A DNA stretch of 25,096 bases from Lachnospiraceae bacterium UBA7784 (GTDB lineage Bacteria > Bacillota > Clostridia > Lachnospirales > Lachnospiraceae), in assembly GCA_002480925.1 (NCBI GenBank), contig DLDA01000049.1, positions 1 to 25,096 of the forward strand, read 5' to 3'. The notes under the pieces were generated by a model. It saw only the letters and a list, made by a program, of their open reading frames with translations, was not told where the DNA came from and searched no databases. Positions 1-8,195 of the stretch are shown here, one piece after another. Position 1 is the first letter of the stretch. Each line of letters begins with the position of its first letter. The position numbers and the translations under genes are program-made.

Positions 1-60
1 TACATTACCCGTGAACTGTAACCAAAAAGTCACCATCTGAAAAAGAAAAGAACGGACACA

Positions 61-92
61 AAAGGAGTGCTTCATAAAAGAAGCACTCCTTT
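61..92 (-). terminator. Rho-independent terminator downstream of the HtrA gene
   Basis: A perfect 13-bp inverted repeat (61-73 with 80-92; arm AAAGGAGTGCTTC) with a 6-nt loop lies 28 bp beyond the HtrA stop. On the minus strand it runs into TTTTG, a short T run; on the plus strand it runs into TTTATAT, so it could work in both directions. Bases 1-60 hold no gene I can support. Confidence 0.8.
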
Positions 93-120
93 ATATGTGG
101 AAAATATGGAAAATTAAGAA

Positions 121-1617
121 TCAGTTCCCGAATATCTGGCTCCAGTCATAGAGACCGCCGTTACCGAAGCTGTTGTCATCATTACCCTCATCGTACTGAC
201 TGCCATCGTCGTTTCCGCTGCTTCCGGAATCCGAATCGTCAGTCGGTCTCGATGTAAGAGTGACGGTCACGTTCTTTGACTTATAATCATTCTCTACAGT
301 TGCAACAGCAACCTTTACCTTATCACCCTTCTTCTTGCTTGAGATATACTCTCTTAAGGATGACATCGATGAAATATTATTGCCATCGACTCCGGTTATC
401 ACGTCACCCTTCTTGATGCCGGCCTTCTTTGCAGGGCTGCCTGAAACGACCTTTGTCACATAGACGCCCTGAGGCATGTTATAGGACTGAGCCATCTCAG
501 ATGAGATATCAGCTCCCTGGATTCCTAAGAAGCCCTGATCACTGGTGCTTGTAGAAGAGGACGAGGAGGATTGGTTCTTTAAGCCTGGTCTGTTTGTTAC
601 CTTTCCTGTGGACATCAGCTGGTCAATTATAGTCTTTGCGTTGTCGATAGGAATGGCAAATCCCATGCCCTCGATCGATGCATTGGTAGATGAGCCGCTG
701 CTTGAATACTTGGCAGATACTATACCTACGACCTGACCCTTTGAATTGAGAAGGGCACCGCCTGAATTTCCTGAGTTAACGGCTGCGGATGTCTGGATCA
801 TCTCCTGAGTATAGGTCTTTCCATTGTCCTCATTCTGGATGGAAACCTCTCTGTTCAGAGCACTTACGACTCCGGTGGTAACGGACTGGCCGTATCCTAG
901 AGCATTTCCGATAACTATTGCCTGCTGGCCAACCTTAAGTGATGCAGAAGATCCTAATGTAGCTACCTTGATAGCCTTCTTTGTGCTGTCCTTGATCGAT
1001 GAAAGCTTGATCCTTATCACTGCCAGATCTGACTGCACATCTGTACCAACGACCTCACCAGTCACACTCTTGTTGTCATTGAAGGTAACAGAAAGGCTGT
1101 TGGAATTGCTTACCACGTGATTGTTGGTAGCAATGTAGAGATAATTGTCATCCTGCTTGAAGATAACTCCGCTTCCAAGGCTCTTGGTAGGCGTTGACGA
1201 AGTGCCAAACCAGCTCTGGACCTTCTCGAGTGACATGTTGGTCACCTGTACAATAGAAGGAAGCGTCTCACTTGCTATTGCTGATACATCATCATTTGCC
1301 TCGTTCTTTGAGGTAGCTGTCGATGAAATCTGATTGGACGAGTCTGTTCCGCTACTGGCCTGCTCGCTCTGATCGCCGCCGGCAATACGGCTGGTCAGTC
1401 TGTTGGCTCCGTAGGTGACGGGACCTGCTACAAGCCCGAAGATAAGGGCTGCTGCAACAGCCTTTCCTACAAACTTTGCTGCAGGATGAGGCTTCTTTTC
1501 CTTCCTCGGATGCTCGGGCCCGTTATACTGGCCATTGTACGGATTATAGCCATTGTCCTGATTATTGCTGCCGTCATCACCACCCGGCTGATATTCATAG
1601 TACTGATAATTACTCAT
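121..1617 (-). CDS. HtrA/DegP-like membrane-anchored serine protease with PDZ domain
   Basis: S1C-family trypsin-like protease expected to degrade or refold damaged exported proteins on the outer face of the membrane. The 498-aa product has an Asn/Gly/Tyr-rich cytoplasmic tail (1-45), one membrane segment (about 48-70), a Ser-rich linker, the protease domain (about 110-340) and a single PDZ domain (about 360-455), then an acidic Gly/Ser/Asp tail. The triad is visible: His167 in NNHVVS, Asp197 in SDLAV and Ser285 in GNSGG, so it should be active. One N-terminal anchor plus one PDZ is the usual Gram-positive HtrA plan. The start is supported by AAGGA five bases before the ATG. It has its own intergenic region after glmS and a strong terminator, so it is probably transcribed alone. 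I cannot tell whether it corresponds to HtrA, HtrB or HtrC. Confidence 0.93.
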   Translation of the reverse strand: MSNYQYYEYQPGGDDGSNNQDNGYNPYNGQYNGPEHPRKEKKPHPAAKFVGKAVAAALIFGLVAGPVTYGANRLTSRIAGGDQSEQASSGTDSSNQISSTATSKNEANDDVSAIASETLPSIVQVTNMSLEKVQSWFGTSSTPTKSLGSGVIFKQDDNYLYIATNNHVVSNSNSLSVTFNDNKSVTGEVVGTDVQSDLAVIRIKLSSIKDSTKKAIKVATLGSSASLKVGQQAIVIGNALGYGQSVTTGVVSALNREVSIQNEDNGKTYTQEMIQTSAAVNSGNSGGALLNSKGQVVGIVSAKYSSSGSSTNASIEGMGFAIPIDNAKTIIDQLMSTGKVTNRPGLKNQSSSSSSTSTSDQGFLGIQGADISSEMAQSYNMPQGVYVTKVVSGSPAKKAGIKKGDVITGVDGNNISSMSSLREYISSKKKGDKVKVAVATVENDYKSKNVTVTLTSRPTDDSDSGSSGNDDGSQYDEGNDDNSFGNGGLYDWSQIFGN

Positions 1618-1653
1618 ATATCCTTACCTCGCTTTCAACTGAAGTCATTTCCT

Positions 1654-1681
1654 TTTGACAGCTATTATATTAACAGTCAAA
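1654..1681 (-). promoter_or_regulatory. Candidate htrA promoter with flanking inverted repeat
   Basis: A consensus TATAAT (minus strand; plus 1664-1669) sits about 50 bp before the HtrA start. No good -35 hexamer is seen at 16-18 bp. The -10 is flanked by an imperfect inverted repeat, TTTGACAG (1654-1661) and CAGTCAAA (1674-1681), 7 of 8 positions matching. That could be an operator for a stress regulator. Placement is inference. Confidence 0.4.
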
Positions 1682-1722
1682 TATGTAAGATCTGTGAAGA
1701 TAAATTTTTATTTATGTGAAAC

Positions 1723-3549
1723 TTACTCCACAGTCACTGACTTAGCGAGGTTACGAGGCTTATCGACATCACAGCCCTTGCCGACAGCTACATAATAGGC
1801 AAAAAGCTGAAGCGGAATGATGGCAAGCGAATTTGTGAAATACCTGTTGGTCTGAGGAATATAAATCACATAGTCCGCGTTCTCCTCCATATCTGTATCG
1901 CCCTCATTTGTGACCGCAAGCACAAAGGCTCCTCTTGTACGAACCTCGACAATATTGGATACAGTCTTGGGATAGAGATCCTTCTGGGTGGCGATCGCTG
2001 TCACAAGGGTCTGATCCTCTATAAGAGAGATAGTACCATGCTTAAGCTCGCCTGCCGGATAGGCCTCAGAATGGATATATGATATCTCCTTCAGCTTCAG
2101 GGAGCCCTCAAGTGAAATGGCATAGTCTATTCCTCTGCCAATAAAGAATATATCCTTGGCTCCGACATAGCGGTTTGCGAATTTCTGGATCCTGTTTTTA
2201 TTGTTAAGAAGCATCTCTATCTGATCAGGAAGCTTCTCAAGGTCAGCTATATAAGCCTTTTCCTGATCGTCATTTATCTCGCCTCTTGCCTTTGCAAAGC
2301 GAATGGCAAGCAGATAATGACAGATCAGCTGGGCTGAATATGCCTTTGTCGTCGCAACAGCTATCTCAGGGCCAGCCCAGGTATACATTACACTGTCTGC
2401 CTCACGAGCAATCGATGAGCCCACTACATTTACTATAGCAAGAGTAGGTATGCCCTTCTTTTTGGCAAGCCTTAAGGCTGCAAGGGTATCGGCCGTCTCT
2501 CCGGACTGGCTTATTATTATGACCAGATCCCTGCTGTCAAGGATAGGATCCCTGTATCTGAATTCACTTGCCACATCAACATCTACAGGTATCCTTGCCA
2601 TGCCCTCATAGACATATCTGGCAGTAACACCTGTATGGTATGCGCTTCCGCAGGCAACTATATGGAGACGTCTAATATTTTTGATATCCTCATCTGACAT
2701 GCCGAGATCATCAATGACCACATGATCCTTTCTGATCCTTGGTGAGAGTGTATCCCTTACAGTCTTAGGCTGTTCATACATCTCCTTCAGCATGAAATGC
2801 TCATATCCGCCCTTCTCAGCGGCATTGGCATCCCAGTCTATATGTTTCGGCTCCTTTTCGACAGGCTCTCCGTCTATATTGAAAAAGCTTATCGAATCCT
2901 TTGAAAGGCAGGCGATCTCCTGATTGTCGATATAATAGACATCCCTTGTATGCTTTAATATTGCTGTGGCATCTGATGCTATATAGCTTCCGTCAGAGGC
3001 AATACCGGCTATAAGAGGAGAATCCTTTCTTGCAGCATACACCCTGTCAGGATGATCTGCAAACAGTATACCTAGCGAATAGCTCCCCTCTATACGGAGC
3101 ATCACCTTAATGATAGCCTCGAGAGGATTGCCCTGATAATAGTAATCAAGCAGCTGGGCAACGGATTCTGTATCAGTCTCCGAGATGAAACTGTATCCCT
3201 TTGCAGTAAGCTTGTCCTTTATCTTCTGATAGTTCTCTATAATCCCATTATGGACTACTGCAATGGTCTTGTCCTTGTTGTACTGAGGGTGGGCATTTAT
3301 ATCAGACGGCTCACCGTGAGTGGCCCATCTGGTATGTCCTATTCCAACGGAACCCGGCATATTGGCTCCGTCGTGGGTAAGCTCCTCAAGGACCTTAAGA
3401 CGTCCCTTTGCCTTCTTTATCTCGATCTCCTTGCCGTCAAAAACAGCTATTCCTGCCGAATCATATCCACGGTACTCAAGCTTTTCAAGACCATCAAGAA
3501 GTATAGGCGCAGCCTGATCCTCACCTATGTATCCAACTATTCCGCACAT
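1723..3549 (-). CDS. glmS: Glutamine--fructose-6-phosphate aminotransferase (isomerizing)
   Basis: Makes glucosamine-6-phosphate from fructose-6-phosphate and glutamine, the committed step to UDP-GlcNAc for peptidoglycan and other glycans; cytoplasmic. The 608-aa length is standard. It begins MCGIVGYIG, so Cys2 is the N-terminal glutaminase nucleophile. The Ntn-hydrolase domain covers about 2-225 (RGYDSAG, GHTRWATHG, HNGIIEN), followed by two SIS sugar-isomerase domains with ISQSGETADT and the C-terminal DKPRNLAKSVTVE signature. It lies 18 bp after the LCP gene on the same strand and is probably co-transcribed from the promoter at 4792-4820. Because the gap is so short, there is no room for the glmS ribozyme leader found before many Firmicute glmS genes, so control must lie elsewhere. 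No convincing terminator follows; only a weak A/T hairpin near 1700-1716. Confidence 0.98.
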   Translation of the reverse strand: MCGIVGYIGEDQAAPILLDGLEKLEYRGYDSAGIAVFDGKEIEIKKAKGRLKVLEELTHDGANMPGSVGIGHTRWATHGEPSDINAHPQYNKDKTIAVVHNGIIENYQKIKDKLTAKGYSFISETDTESVAQLLDYYYQGNPLEAIIKVMLRIEGSYSLGILFADHPDRVYAARKDSPLIAGIASDGSYIASDATAILKHTRDVYYIDNQEIACLSKDSISFFNIDGEPVEKEPKHIDWDANAAEKGGYEHFMLKEMYEQPKTVRDTLSPRIRKDHVVIDDLGMSDEDIKNIRRLHIVACGSAYHTGVTARYVYEGMARIPVDVDVASEFRYRDPILDSRDLVIIISQSGETADTLAALRLAKKKGIPTLAIVNVVGSSIAREADSVMYTWAGPEIAVATTKAYSAQLICHYLLAIRFAKARGEINDDQEKAYIADLEKLPDQIEMLLNNKNRIQKFANRYVGAKDIFFIGRGIDYAISLEGSLKLKEISYIHSEAYPAGELKHGTISLIEDQTLVTAIATQKDLYPKTVSNIVEVRTRGAFVLAVTNEGDTDMEENADYVIYIPQTNRYFTNSLAIIPLQLFAYYVAVGKGCDVDKPRNLAKSVTVE

Positions 3550-3567
3550 CTGTCTGCCTCTGTCTTT

Positions 3568-4740
3568 CTACTGTGTCGATGCAGTACCTTTTTCAGTGGT
3601 ATCCTCTGTAGTGTCAGTATCATCGACTCCGATATTGCCCTCGAGCTTGCTGTAATTCTGAGCAGAGCTCTCGCTTGTTCCTGTCTGCTGTGCTATCTGT
3701 GAGCTTATGGCTCTTACCGTCTGGCTAGGAGCATAGTTAGCCTCATCAAACATCTTCTGATGAAGCTTTACCACATTAGATTCCAGAGTACAAGGAATCA
3801 TAGTATCGCTGCCATTTATCTTCACATTGGTCTCATCGAACGGGAAGCCGAATGACTTGTCGATCTGATACGACTTAACGGCGCTTGCCAGAGAGATCAT
3901 CTCTGTTGCAGAGAAGTTTGTAGAAACCTTTGGGAATACATCGTCTATTATCCTGCTGAGCTGAGATCCTGAGGCGCCCTTTACCTTTGCAAAAAGCTGG
4001 CTCATTACGGCTCTCTGCCTTCTTGCGCGTCCCCAGTCATCTCCTGCTCCGTGCCTTATGCGGCAGTATGCGCAGGCCTGCACTCCGTTAAGAGTCTGCT
4101 TGCCGGCTCTTGTGACATAGGTCGCCTTCTTGCCGGAAATCCTTGCCACCTCAGGTATCGTCGGATATCTTCTGCTGTTCAGGGCAGCCAGCTCATCGTT
4201 TGATACGTCAATATCCACTCCGCCTACATCATCAATGACATCAACAACAGCAGCGAAATCCACAGTCACGAATTTGTCGACATTCAGATCAAAATTCTCA
4301 TTGATCATCTCCATCGCTTCCTTCTCACCGCCTCTGGCATAGGCTGCGTTTGACTTGGCGAAGCGGGTACCGTTGGTCGGATCCACATCCAGATAGAGAT
4401 CCCTGTAAACCGAGGCCATACGGATCTTCTTGGTATCATTGTTTATGCTCACCAGGATCTGCACGTCGGTATTACCTGTTGAATAATTGCCGCTCGAGCG
4501 GTTATCAACACCGTATATCATGAAATTGGTGTAGCCGGACAGGACCTCCTCCGTCTTCTTTGATATATTTCCAGCCTTTATCTTGCCTAAGTCCTTCATG
4601 TTGATCGTTCCGAACTTAAGCCAAACGAAAAGCACTAAAAGCAGCAGGAGGAGTATGATTATCTCTATGATAAGAAGGACCTTCCTTCTCCTTCTTCGTC
4701 TCTTCTTCCTGGATGGTCGCACTGTATCATGTTCACTCAT
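3568..4740 (-). CDS. LytR-CpsA-Psr (LCP) family glycopolymer transferase
   Basis: LCP proteins transfer lipid-linked glycopolymers (teichoic acids, capsule) onto peptidoglycan on the outer face of the membrane. The 390-aa product has a very basic N-terminus (RKKRRRRRRK), one membrane segment (about 21-41), and the LCP domain (about 70-255) with the family's acidic and arginine signatures: GVDNRSS near 77-83, TDVQILVSIN, SVYRDLYLDVD around 110-120, and the Arg-rich RIRHGAGDDWGRARRQR near 227-243. The tail is Ser/Thr/Glu-rich and probably disordered. It has a strong promoter just upstream and is followed 18 bp later by glmS, linking amino-sugar supply with wall glycopolymer attachment. AAAGG about ten bases upstream supports the start. 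The polymer substrate cannot be read from sequence. Confidence 0.92.
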   Translation of the reverse strand: MSEHDTVRPSRKKRRRRRRKVLLIIEIIILLLLLLVLFVWLKFGTINMKDLGKIKAGNISKKTEEVLSGYTNFMIYGVDNRSSGNYSTGNTDVQILVSINNDTKKIRMASVYRDLYLDVDPTNGTRFAKSNAAYARGGEKEAMEMINENFDLNVDKFVTVDFAAVVDVIDDVGGVDIDVSNDELAALNSRRYPTIPEVARISGKKATYVTRAGKQTLNGVQACAYCRIRHGAGDDWGRARRQRAVMSQLFAKVKGASGSQLSRIIDDVFPKVSTNFSATEMISLASAVKSYQIDKSFGFPFDETNVKINGSDTMIPCTLESNVVKLHQKMFDEANYAPSQTVRAISSQIAQQTGTSESSAQNYSKLEGNIGVDDTDTTEDTTEKGTASTQ

Positions 4741-4791
4741 ATATCTGTACCTTTACTCTCCTTTTCTTTCCTGATAGATATTAACCTCTGA

Positions 4792-4820
4792 ATGATACCC
4801 CGATTCTCTTCATTTGTCAA
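4792..4820 (-). promoter_or_regulatory. Sigma-A-type promoter of the LCP-glmS unit
   Basis: On the minus strand a perfect TTGACA (plus 4815-4820) is separated by 17 bp from TATCAT (plus 4792-4797). It begins just after the glycosyltransferase stop codon and lies about 50 bp before the LCP start. Match and spacing make this the clearest promoter in the window. Confidence 0.85.
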
Positions 4821-4823
4821 TTC

Positions 4824-6167
4824 TCATAGAACATAGTTGTCGATACCAGCCGGAAGATTCCTGTTGTAAAACGGATCCCCCGCCGGGATAGTTCCTGACC
4901 ATTTGTCAAGCAGGATCTTCCTCGAGGCCTCGTCTCCGCTCTCCTCTGCCTCCTGCCGTCCTGTGATCACACCAGGGACATAGACAACCCTCAGTCCTCC
5001 AGCCCTGGCCTTCAGGCATAGATCCAAAAACATATCATTCCCCTTCAGCCTCGTATCAAATCCGCCTGATCTCTTAAAGAAACGGGCATCTATCATACAG
5101 AACGAAAAATCCACCATAGAGACGTCCTGGGGCCTTATATTTCTCCCGTAGAGTCCGCTTGAAAAAATCCCCTGGCCCCTGCAGGCCGGATAGGTGATAC
5201 CATTCTGGTCAAATATGTATCCGCAGTTTAATATATGTGTCCCATGTATAAATTTCCCTGCCGCTATTGCTATATCAGGCTGACAGACATAGCCGTAGAG
5301 CTTCTGGGCAGCCTTTCTTGTAAGCACCCTTACATGCCTGTTCTTTATCAGTATCACATCCGACCTGTGTGCCTCAAATCCGCTTCCGTCATAGCGGACC
5401 TCCCAGGAATCTCCAAGAATGCCCTGACTTATGGAGGCAGCTACCCCGACCTGATTGAAATAGGTCATTGCAACAGTTATATGTTCTCTTAAGCTCTGCC
5501 GTCTAAGCTCCCTGATCTCTGGGCTGTCAGGAAGGTCATATTCCATTCTGTGCCAGAGTAGGGCAGCGACATGGCCGAATCTTATCCCCTTTGCCATTGC
5601 TCTAAGGAAAAGATCATAGTCAAAGGCAAATCTGAGATTCTTATTGAAAAAGCCTGTCCTTGAAAATGCATCCCGCTTTACTATAAAGGTATCGCCTATA
5701 TAATTGTCCCCCAGCAGGAGCTCCTTGTTGAAATCAGGTAGAAAATATGGATTCATCCGGCTCTTGTCCCTGATTTCATCGTGATCTGTATATATGATCT
5801 GATCATCCGGGTGAAGCATTATATGATCGCTCAAATACCTTAAGATCATGGTATTCAGCCTGTCTGTAAGACCCAGAAAGATGAGATAGTCACCTCTTGC
5901 CATCCCTATCCCGGCATTGAATACATCTGCCAGCGAGCCTCTGGGTCTTATCCTGTGGTAGCTTACCCTGTAGTCGTCTCCTGCTGTCTGCCTGGTAACC
6001 TCATCAAGTCCTGCCCCTGGGCAGGCGTCTAACACATGGATCTCCAGATTCTTCCACTTTATCGCACAGGCAGAGGATAAGCCCTGTCTGAAAAAAACAG
6101 CGTTTGTCTCATAAGCACCTATTATTATTGAAAAGCGGATCCTCTCAAGCTCCATCTTATTTTCCAT
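4824..6167 (-). CDS. Family 2 glycosyltransferase, two-module, no membrane segment
   Basis: Predicted inverting GT-A transferase acting in the cytoplasm on nucleotide sugars to build a surface glycan or glycolipid. The 447-aa product has an N-terminal GT2 domain (about 10-215) with FSIIIGAYE, the nucleotide/metal motif YTDHDEI (126-132; DHD takes the DxD position), DNYIGDTF and FDYDLFLRA, which carries the likely catalytic Asp. A second region (about 265-400) resembles only the C-terminal half of a GT2 module (SMVDFSFCMID, SGGFDTRLKGNDMFLDLCLKAR), so the second module seems shortened. The first ATG overlaps the pyrophosphorylase stop by 11 bp, indicating translational coupling; a start at Met5 is also possible. 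Donor and acceptor are unknown; the neighbouring pyrophosphorylase may supply the donor. Confidence 0.88.
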   Translation of the reverse strand: MENKMELERIRFSIIIGAYETNAVFFRQGLSSACAIKWKNLEIHVLDACPGAGLDEVTRQTAGDDYRVSYHRIRPRGSLADVFNAGIGMARGDYLIFLGLTDRLNTMILRYLSDHIMLHPDDQIIYTDHDEIRDKSRMNPYFLPDFNKELLLGDNYIGDTFIVKRDAFSRTGFFNKNLRFAFDYDLFLRAMAKGIRFGHVAALLWHRMEYDLPDSPEIRELRRQSLREHITVAMTYFNQVGVAASISQGILGDSWEVRYDGSGFEAHRSDVILIKNRHVRVLTRKAAQKLYGYVCQPDIAIAAGKFIHGTHILNCGYIFDQNGITYPACRGQGIFSSGLYGRNIRPQDVSMVDFSFCMIDARFFKRSGGFDTRLKGNDMFLDLCLKARAGGLRVVYVPGVITGRQEAEESGDEASRKILLDKWSGTIPAGDPFYNRNLPAGIDNYVL

Positions 6168-7227
6168 TCCTCTTCAGAAGCGCAAGCGCACTGTCAGCAG
6201 AATCAACTCCATGCAGATTCTTGACCGGAGCAAATTCCCTTTCCCTCTCCACTTCTACCGGGAGGAAATCCGGGAAATTCTCTATCAGATCGGTTATCAT
6301 TATCTCATACTTATATCCATTAGGCTCCGATGGATCCACAAGAACTCCAGGCTCCATCCCCGGCCTCCATGGTCTGCCATCAGAGGCAGCCAGATAAGGG
6401 ATCTTTTTCTTTACCTTGTGAACGGGCAGCCCGTCATTTATTGTATTTAAAAGAATTGAAGTATCAAAAAGATAGTTGACGCTTACTCCTGCACCATAGA
6501 CCAGATTGCCGTCCGCGTCCCTTTCATTGCACATCTCCTCAGTCATCTGTGTATAATCGATCACAGACGGGCGGCCGTTTTTTTTGCAGACTACTCCTAC
6601 CTTCTCATCCGGAGACACCTTCATCACAGCCTTGACTCCGGCGCTTTTGCCCTCGCATATGAGAGAGCCCAGAAAGCCTGGATCCCCGATCCTTGCAAGT
6701 ACATTGTCAACACCGAATACATTAAGCCATCTGACTCCGCTAAGGCAGTCTCCGTAGCCTGCACTTATAAGCGATCTGAAAAAGCCACCGTTTCCATTCG
6801 GAGAGACTGCAGGATGGCCCTCGCTCTCATAGAGCGCTTGCCCATCCAGATCCGTGGCCTGAGCCATCTCCTGCTTATAAAACCTTATCTGATCCCTGTC
6901 ATAACCGAAATAATCCTTCTCCTGAAAGAAATCCCTTGTTGCCTGATCATTCTTATCGGATGTCATTATAAAGAATGGTATGGACCGCTCTCCCAGCTCA
7001 TCACGGAGATTGTCAAACAGGCATGAAAAAATGGATCTCCCTGGCTCTATAGGAAATGTCCCCTTGGGACCGTCGTAGCCAAGCCTGGTGCCCATTCCAC
7101 CGGCAAGCAGCAGGAGCGCAAGCTCCCCATTGTCAATAGCTCTAAGTCCTGCTTCTCTGTAGCTCTCCCTTTTTTTATTATATTCTTCCAGCCGAAGAGT
7201 CGGCATAGGACTGATCTCTGCTCTCAT
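6157..7227 (-). CDS. UDPGP-family UDP-sugar pyrophosphorylase
   Basis: Forms a UDP-sugar from UTP and a sugar-1-phosphate, either Glc-1-P or a HexNAc-1-P; sequence does not decide which. The family signature LAGGMGTRLGYDGPKG is at about 41-56, with later family-like stretches SPNGNGG, LNVFGVDNVLARIGDP and the lysine-containing VKAVMKVSPDEKVG. This is the eukaryote-like UDPGP fold rather than GalU or GlmU. At 356 aa it is shorter than usual family members, with only about 40 residues before the nucleotide-binding loop, so the usual N-terminal helical segment is mostly missing. The start at 7227 has GAGG six bases upstream and gives a 50-bp overlap with the thioesterase gene. Met8 (7206) would cut the overlap to 29 bp but has a poorer ribosome site. 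It probably supplies donor sugar to the overlapping downstream glycosyltransferase. Confidence 0.85.
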   Translation of the reverse strand: MRAEISPMPTLRLEEYNKKRESYREAGLRAIDNGELALLLLAGGMGTRLGYDGPKGTFPIEPGRSIFSCLFDNLRDELGERSIPFFIMTSDKNDQATRDFFQEKDYFGYDRDQIRFYKQEMAQATDLDGQALYESEGHPAVSPNGNGGFFRSLISAGYGDCLSGVRWLNVFGVDNVLARIGDPGFLGSLICEGKSAGVKAVMKVSPDEKVGVVCKKNGRPSVIDYTQMTEEMCNERDADGNLVYGAGVSVNYLFDTSILLNTINDGLPVHKVKKKIPYLAASDGRPWRPGMEPGVLVDPSEPNGYKYEIMITDLIENFPDFLPVEVEREREFAPVKNLHGVDSADSALALLKRNGK

Positions 7228-7927
7228 TTATTGCCTCAAGCCTCATAAAGGAGGTATTCTCATCATCAGTTATATCCAGATATACATTTCCGTTTTCATT
7301 TCCCATCTTTACAAGCATCAGATCTCCCAGATGGGCCTGGCTCTTGTATTCTATCCTGAAGAAATCAAAATAGCCCTGATCTGAAAGGAAATCCTCTGCT
7401 ATAGAAATATATTTACCATTATTCACATGACCATTCGAATCTATCATTGTCCTGTCGACCTTGATCGAGGAGATGGTTTCCGTCTTTTCAGGAAACCTTA
7501 TCTTCCTGTTTCCGAACTGCTCCGTCGGAGCAGCACCTATGCCATATGCCCTAAACATCTCGTCCGGGGTCCTTGCAGGACACATCTTGTCCAGATCCAT
7601 ATAGATCCAGAGGGAATTGGCAGTCACAAAGGGTGTCTCATTCCAGTCGGTTATAGTAAAATATCTCGAAGCAAGAGCGCCCCTTGCCTTATAGGGATAT
7701 GTCCTTACTGTCACATTATCTCCCATAGTAACCGGCTTATGCAGCCTGACCTGCCAGTCTGTAACGAACCAGGCCCTGTTATTGGCCTTAAGCCACTGAG
7801 ATGTATATCCTGTATCCTGTGAATGGAAGGTCGCACAATCCTGCAGCAGATTTATTATCCCTGTAAGGGGAAGGGTGAGATTCTCATCCGTTGTGGAAAA
7901 GCCCACCCGGGTCTTCATTTCATACAT
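7178..7927 (-). CDS. Acyl-ACP thioesterase (FatA/FatB family)
   Basis: Hydrolyses acyl-ACP to free fatty acid and ends fatty acid elongation; cytoplasmic. The 249-aa product fits the bacterial double-hotdog architecture, with a first hotdog (about 1-130) and a second (about 150-249). The catalytic signature DSNGHVNNGKY lies at 163-173, including the Asn and His expected for the family. An AWFVTDWQVRL stretch near 52-62 is typical of the first repeat. AAAGG eight bases upstream supports the start; Met4 is an alternative. It is the first gene of a three-gene overlapping unit, and its last 50 bp also encode the start of the pyrophosphorylase. The linkage of fatty-acid release to nucleotide-sugar and glycosyl transfer hints at glycolipid or membrane-lipid balance, but this is inference. 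Confidence 0.92.
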   Translation of the reverse strand: MYEMKTRVGFSTTDENLTLPLTGIINLLQDCATFHSQDTGYTSQWLKANNRAWFVTDWQVRLHKPVTMGDNVTVRTYPYKARGALASRYFTITDWNETPFVTANSLWIYMDLDKMCPARTPDEMFRAYGIGAAPTEQFGNRKIRFPEKTETISSIKVDRTMIDSNGHVNNGKYISIAEDFLSDQGYFDFFRIEYKSQAHLGDLMLVKMGNENGNVYLDITDDENTSFMRLEAINESRDQSYADSSAGRI

Positions 7928-7994
7928 TGTCCATGCCTTTCTGATACTAGTCTGCCTTACCGGCAGCAGTCATTTTACAGAATGATATTTTATC

Positions 7995-8000
7995 ATTATA
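7995..8000 (-). promoter_or_regulatory. Candidate -10 element for the thioesterase unit
   Basis: A consensus TATAAT on the minus strand lies about 68 bp before the thioesterase start and just after the tRNA terminator. The -35 is weak (TTTCAT at 17 bp). It overlaps a 17-bp inverted repeat, AATGATA-TTT-TATCATT at 7981-7997. Confidence 0.45.
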
Positions 8001-8020
8001 AGCTCTCTATGGCAAACATG

Positions 8021-8050
8021 AAAAAAAAGGAACCGCATAAGCGATTCCTT
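8021..8050 (-). terminator. Rho-independent terminator of tRNA-Gln
   Basis: On the minus strand, AAGGAATCGC pairs with GCGGTTCCTT (10 bp including one T-G pair) around a TTAT loop, followed by an eight-T run ending at 8021. It begins 6 bp after the tRNA 3' end. Confidence 0.92.
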
Positions 8051-8055
8051 AAATA

Positions 8056-8127
8056 CTGGCCCACAAGGATTCGAACCTTGAAATGACGGAGTCAGAGTCC
8101 GCTGCCTTACCGTTTGGCTATGGGCCA
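8056..8127 (-). tRNA. tRNA-Gln (anticodon CUG)
   Basis: A full cloverleaf reads on the minus strand: acceptor TGGCCCA/TGGGCCA, D arm GCC...GGC, anticodon stem GCGGA/TCCGT around loop CTCTGAC (anticodon CTG, reading CAG), and T arm CAAGG-TTCGAAT-CCTTG. The U1-A72 pair and G73 discriminator (8056) fit bacterial tRNA-Gln. The 3' CCA is not encoded and must be added after transcription. Confidence 0.97.
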
Positions 8128-8146
8128 ATGACTGACAACAAAATTC

Positions 8147-8174
8147 ATTATACTCATCTCCGAAGAATAAGCAA
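8147..8174 (-). promoter_or_regulatory. Promoter of tRNA-Gln
   Basis: Minus-strand TTGCTT (plus 8169-8174), a 16-bp spacer and a perfect TATAAT (plus 8147-8152) lie 20 bp before the tRNA. The spacing puts initiation shortly before the mature 5' end. Confidence 0.75.
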
Positions 8175-8195
8175 GTATTTTTTTGAATACAATTC

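Noticed and set aside
1700..1716. ATAAAT/ATTTAT hairpin after glmS as terminator
   Set aside because: All A/T with a short stem; too weak to call without mapping data.
3250..3702. Plus-strand open frame of 150 codons
   Set aside because: Antisense across glmS and the end of the LCP gene; no support.
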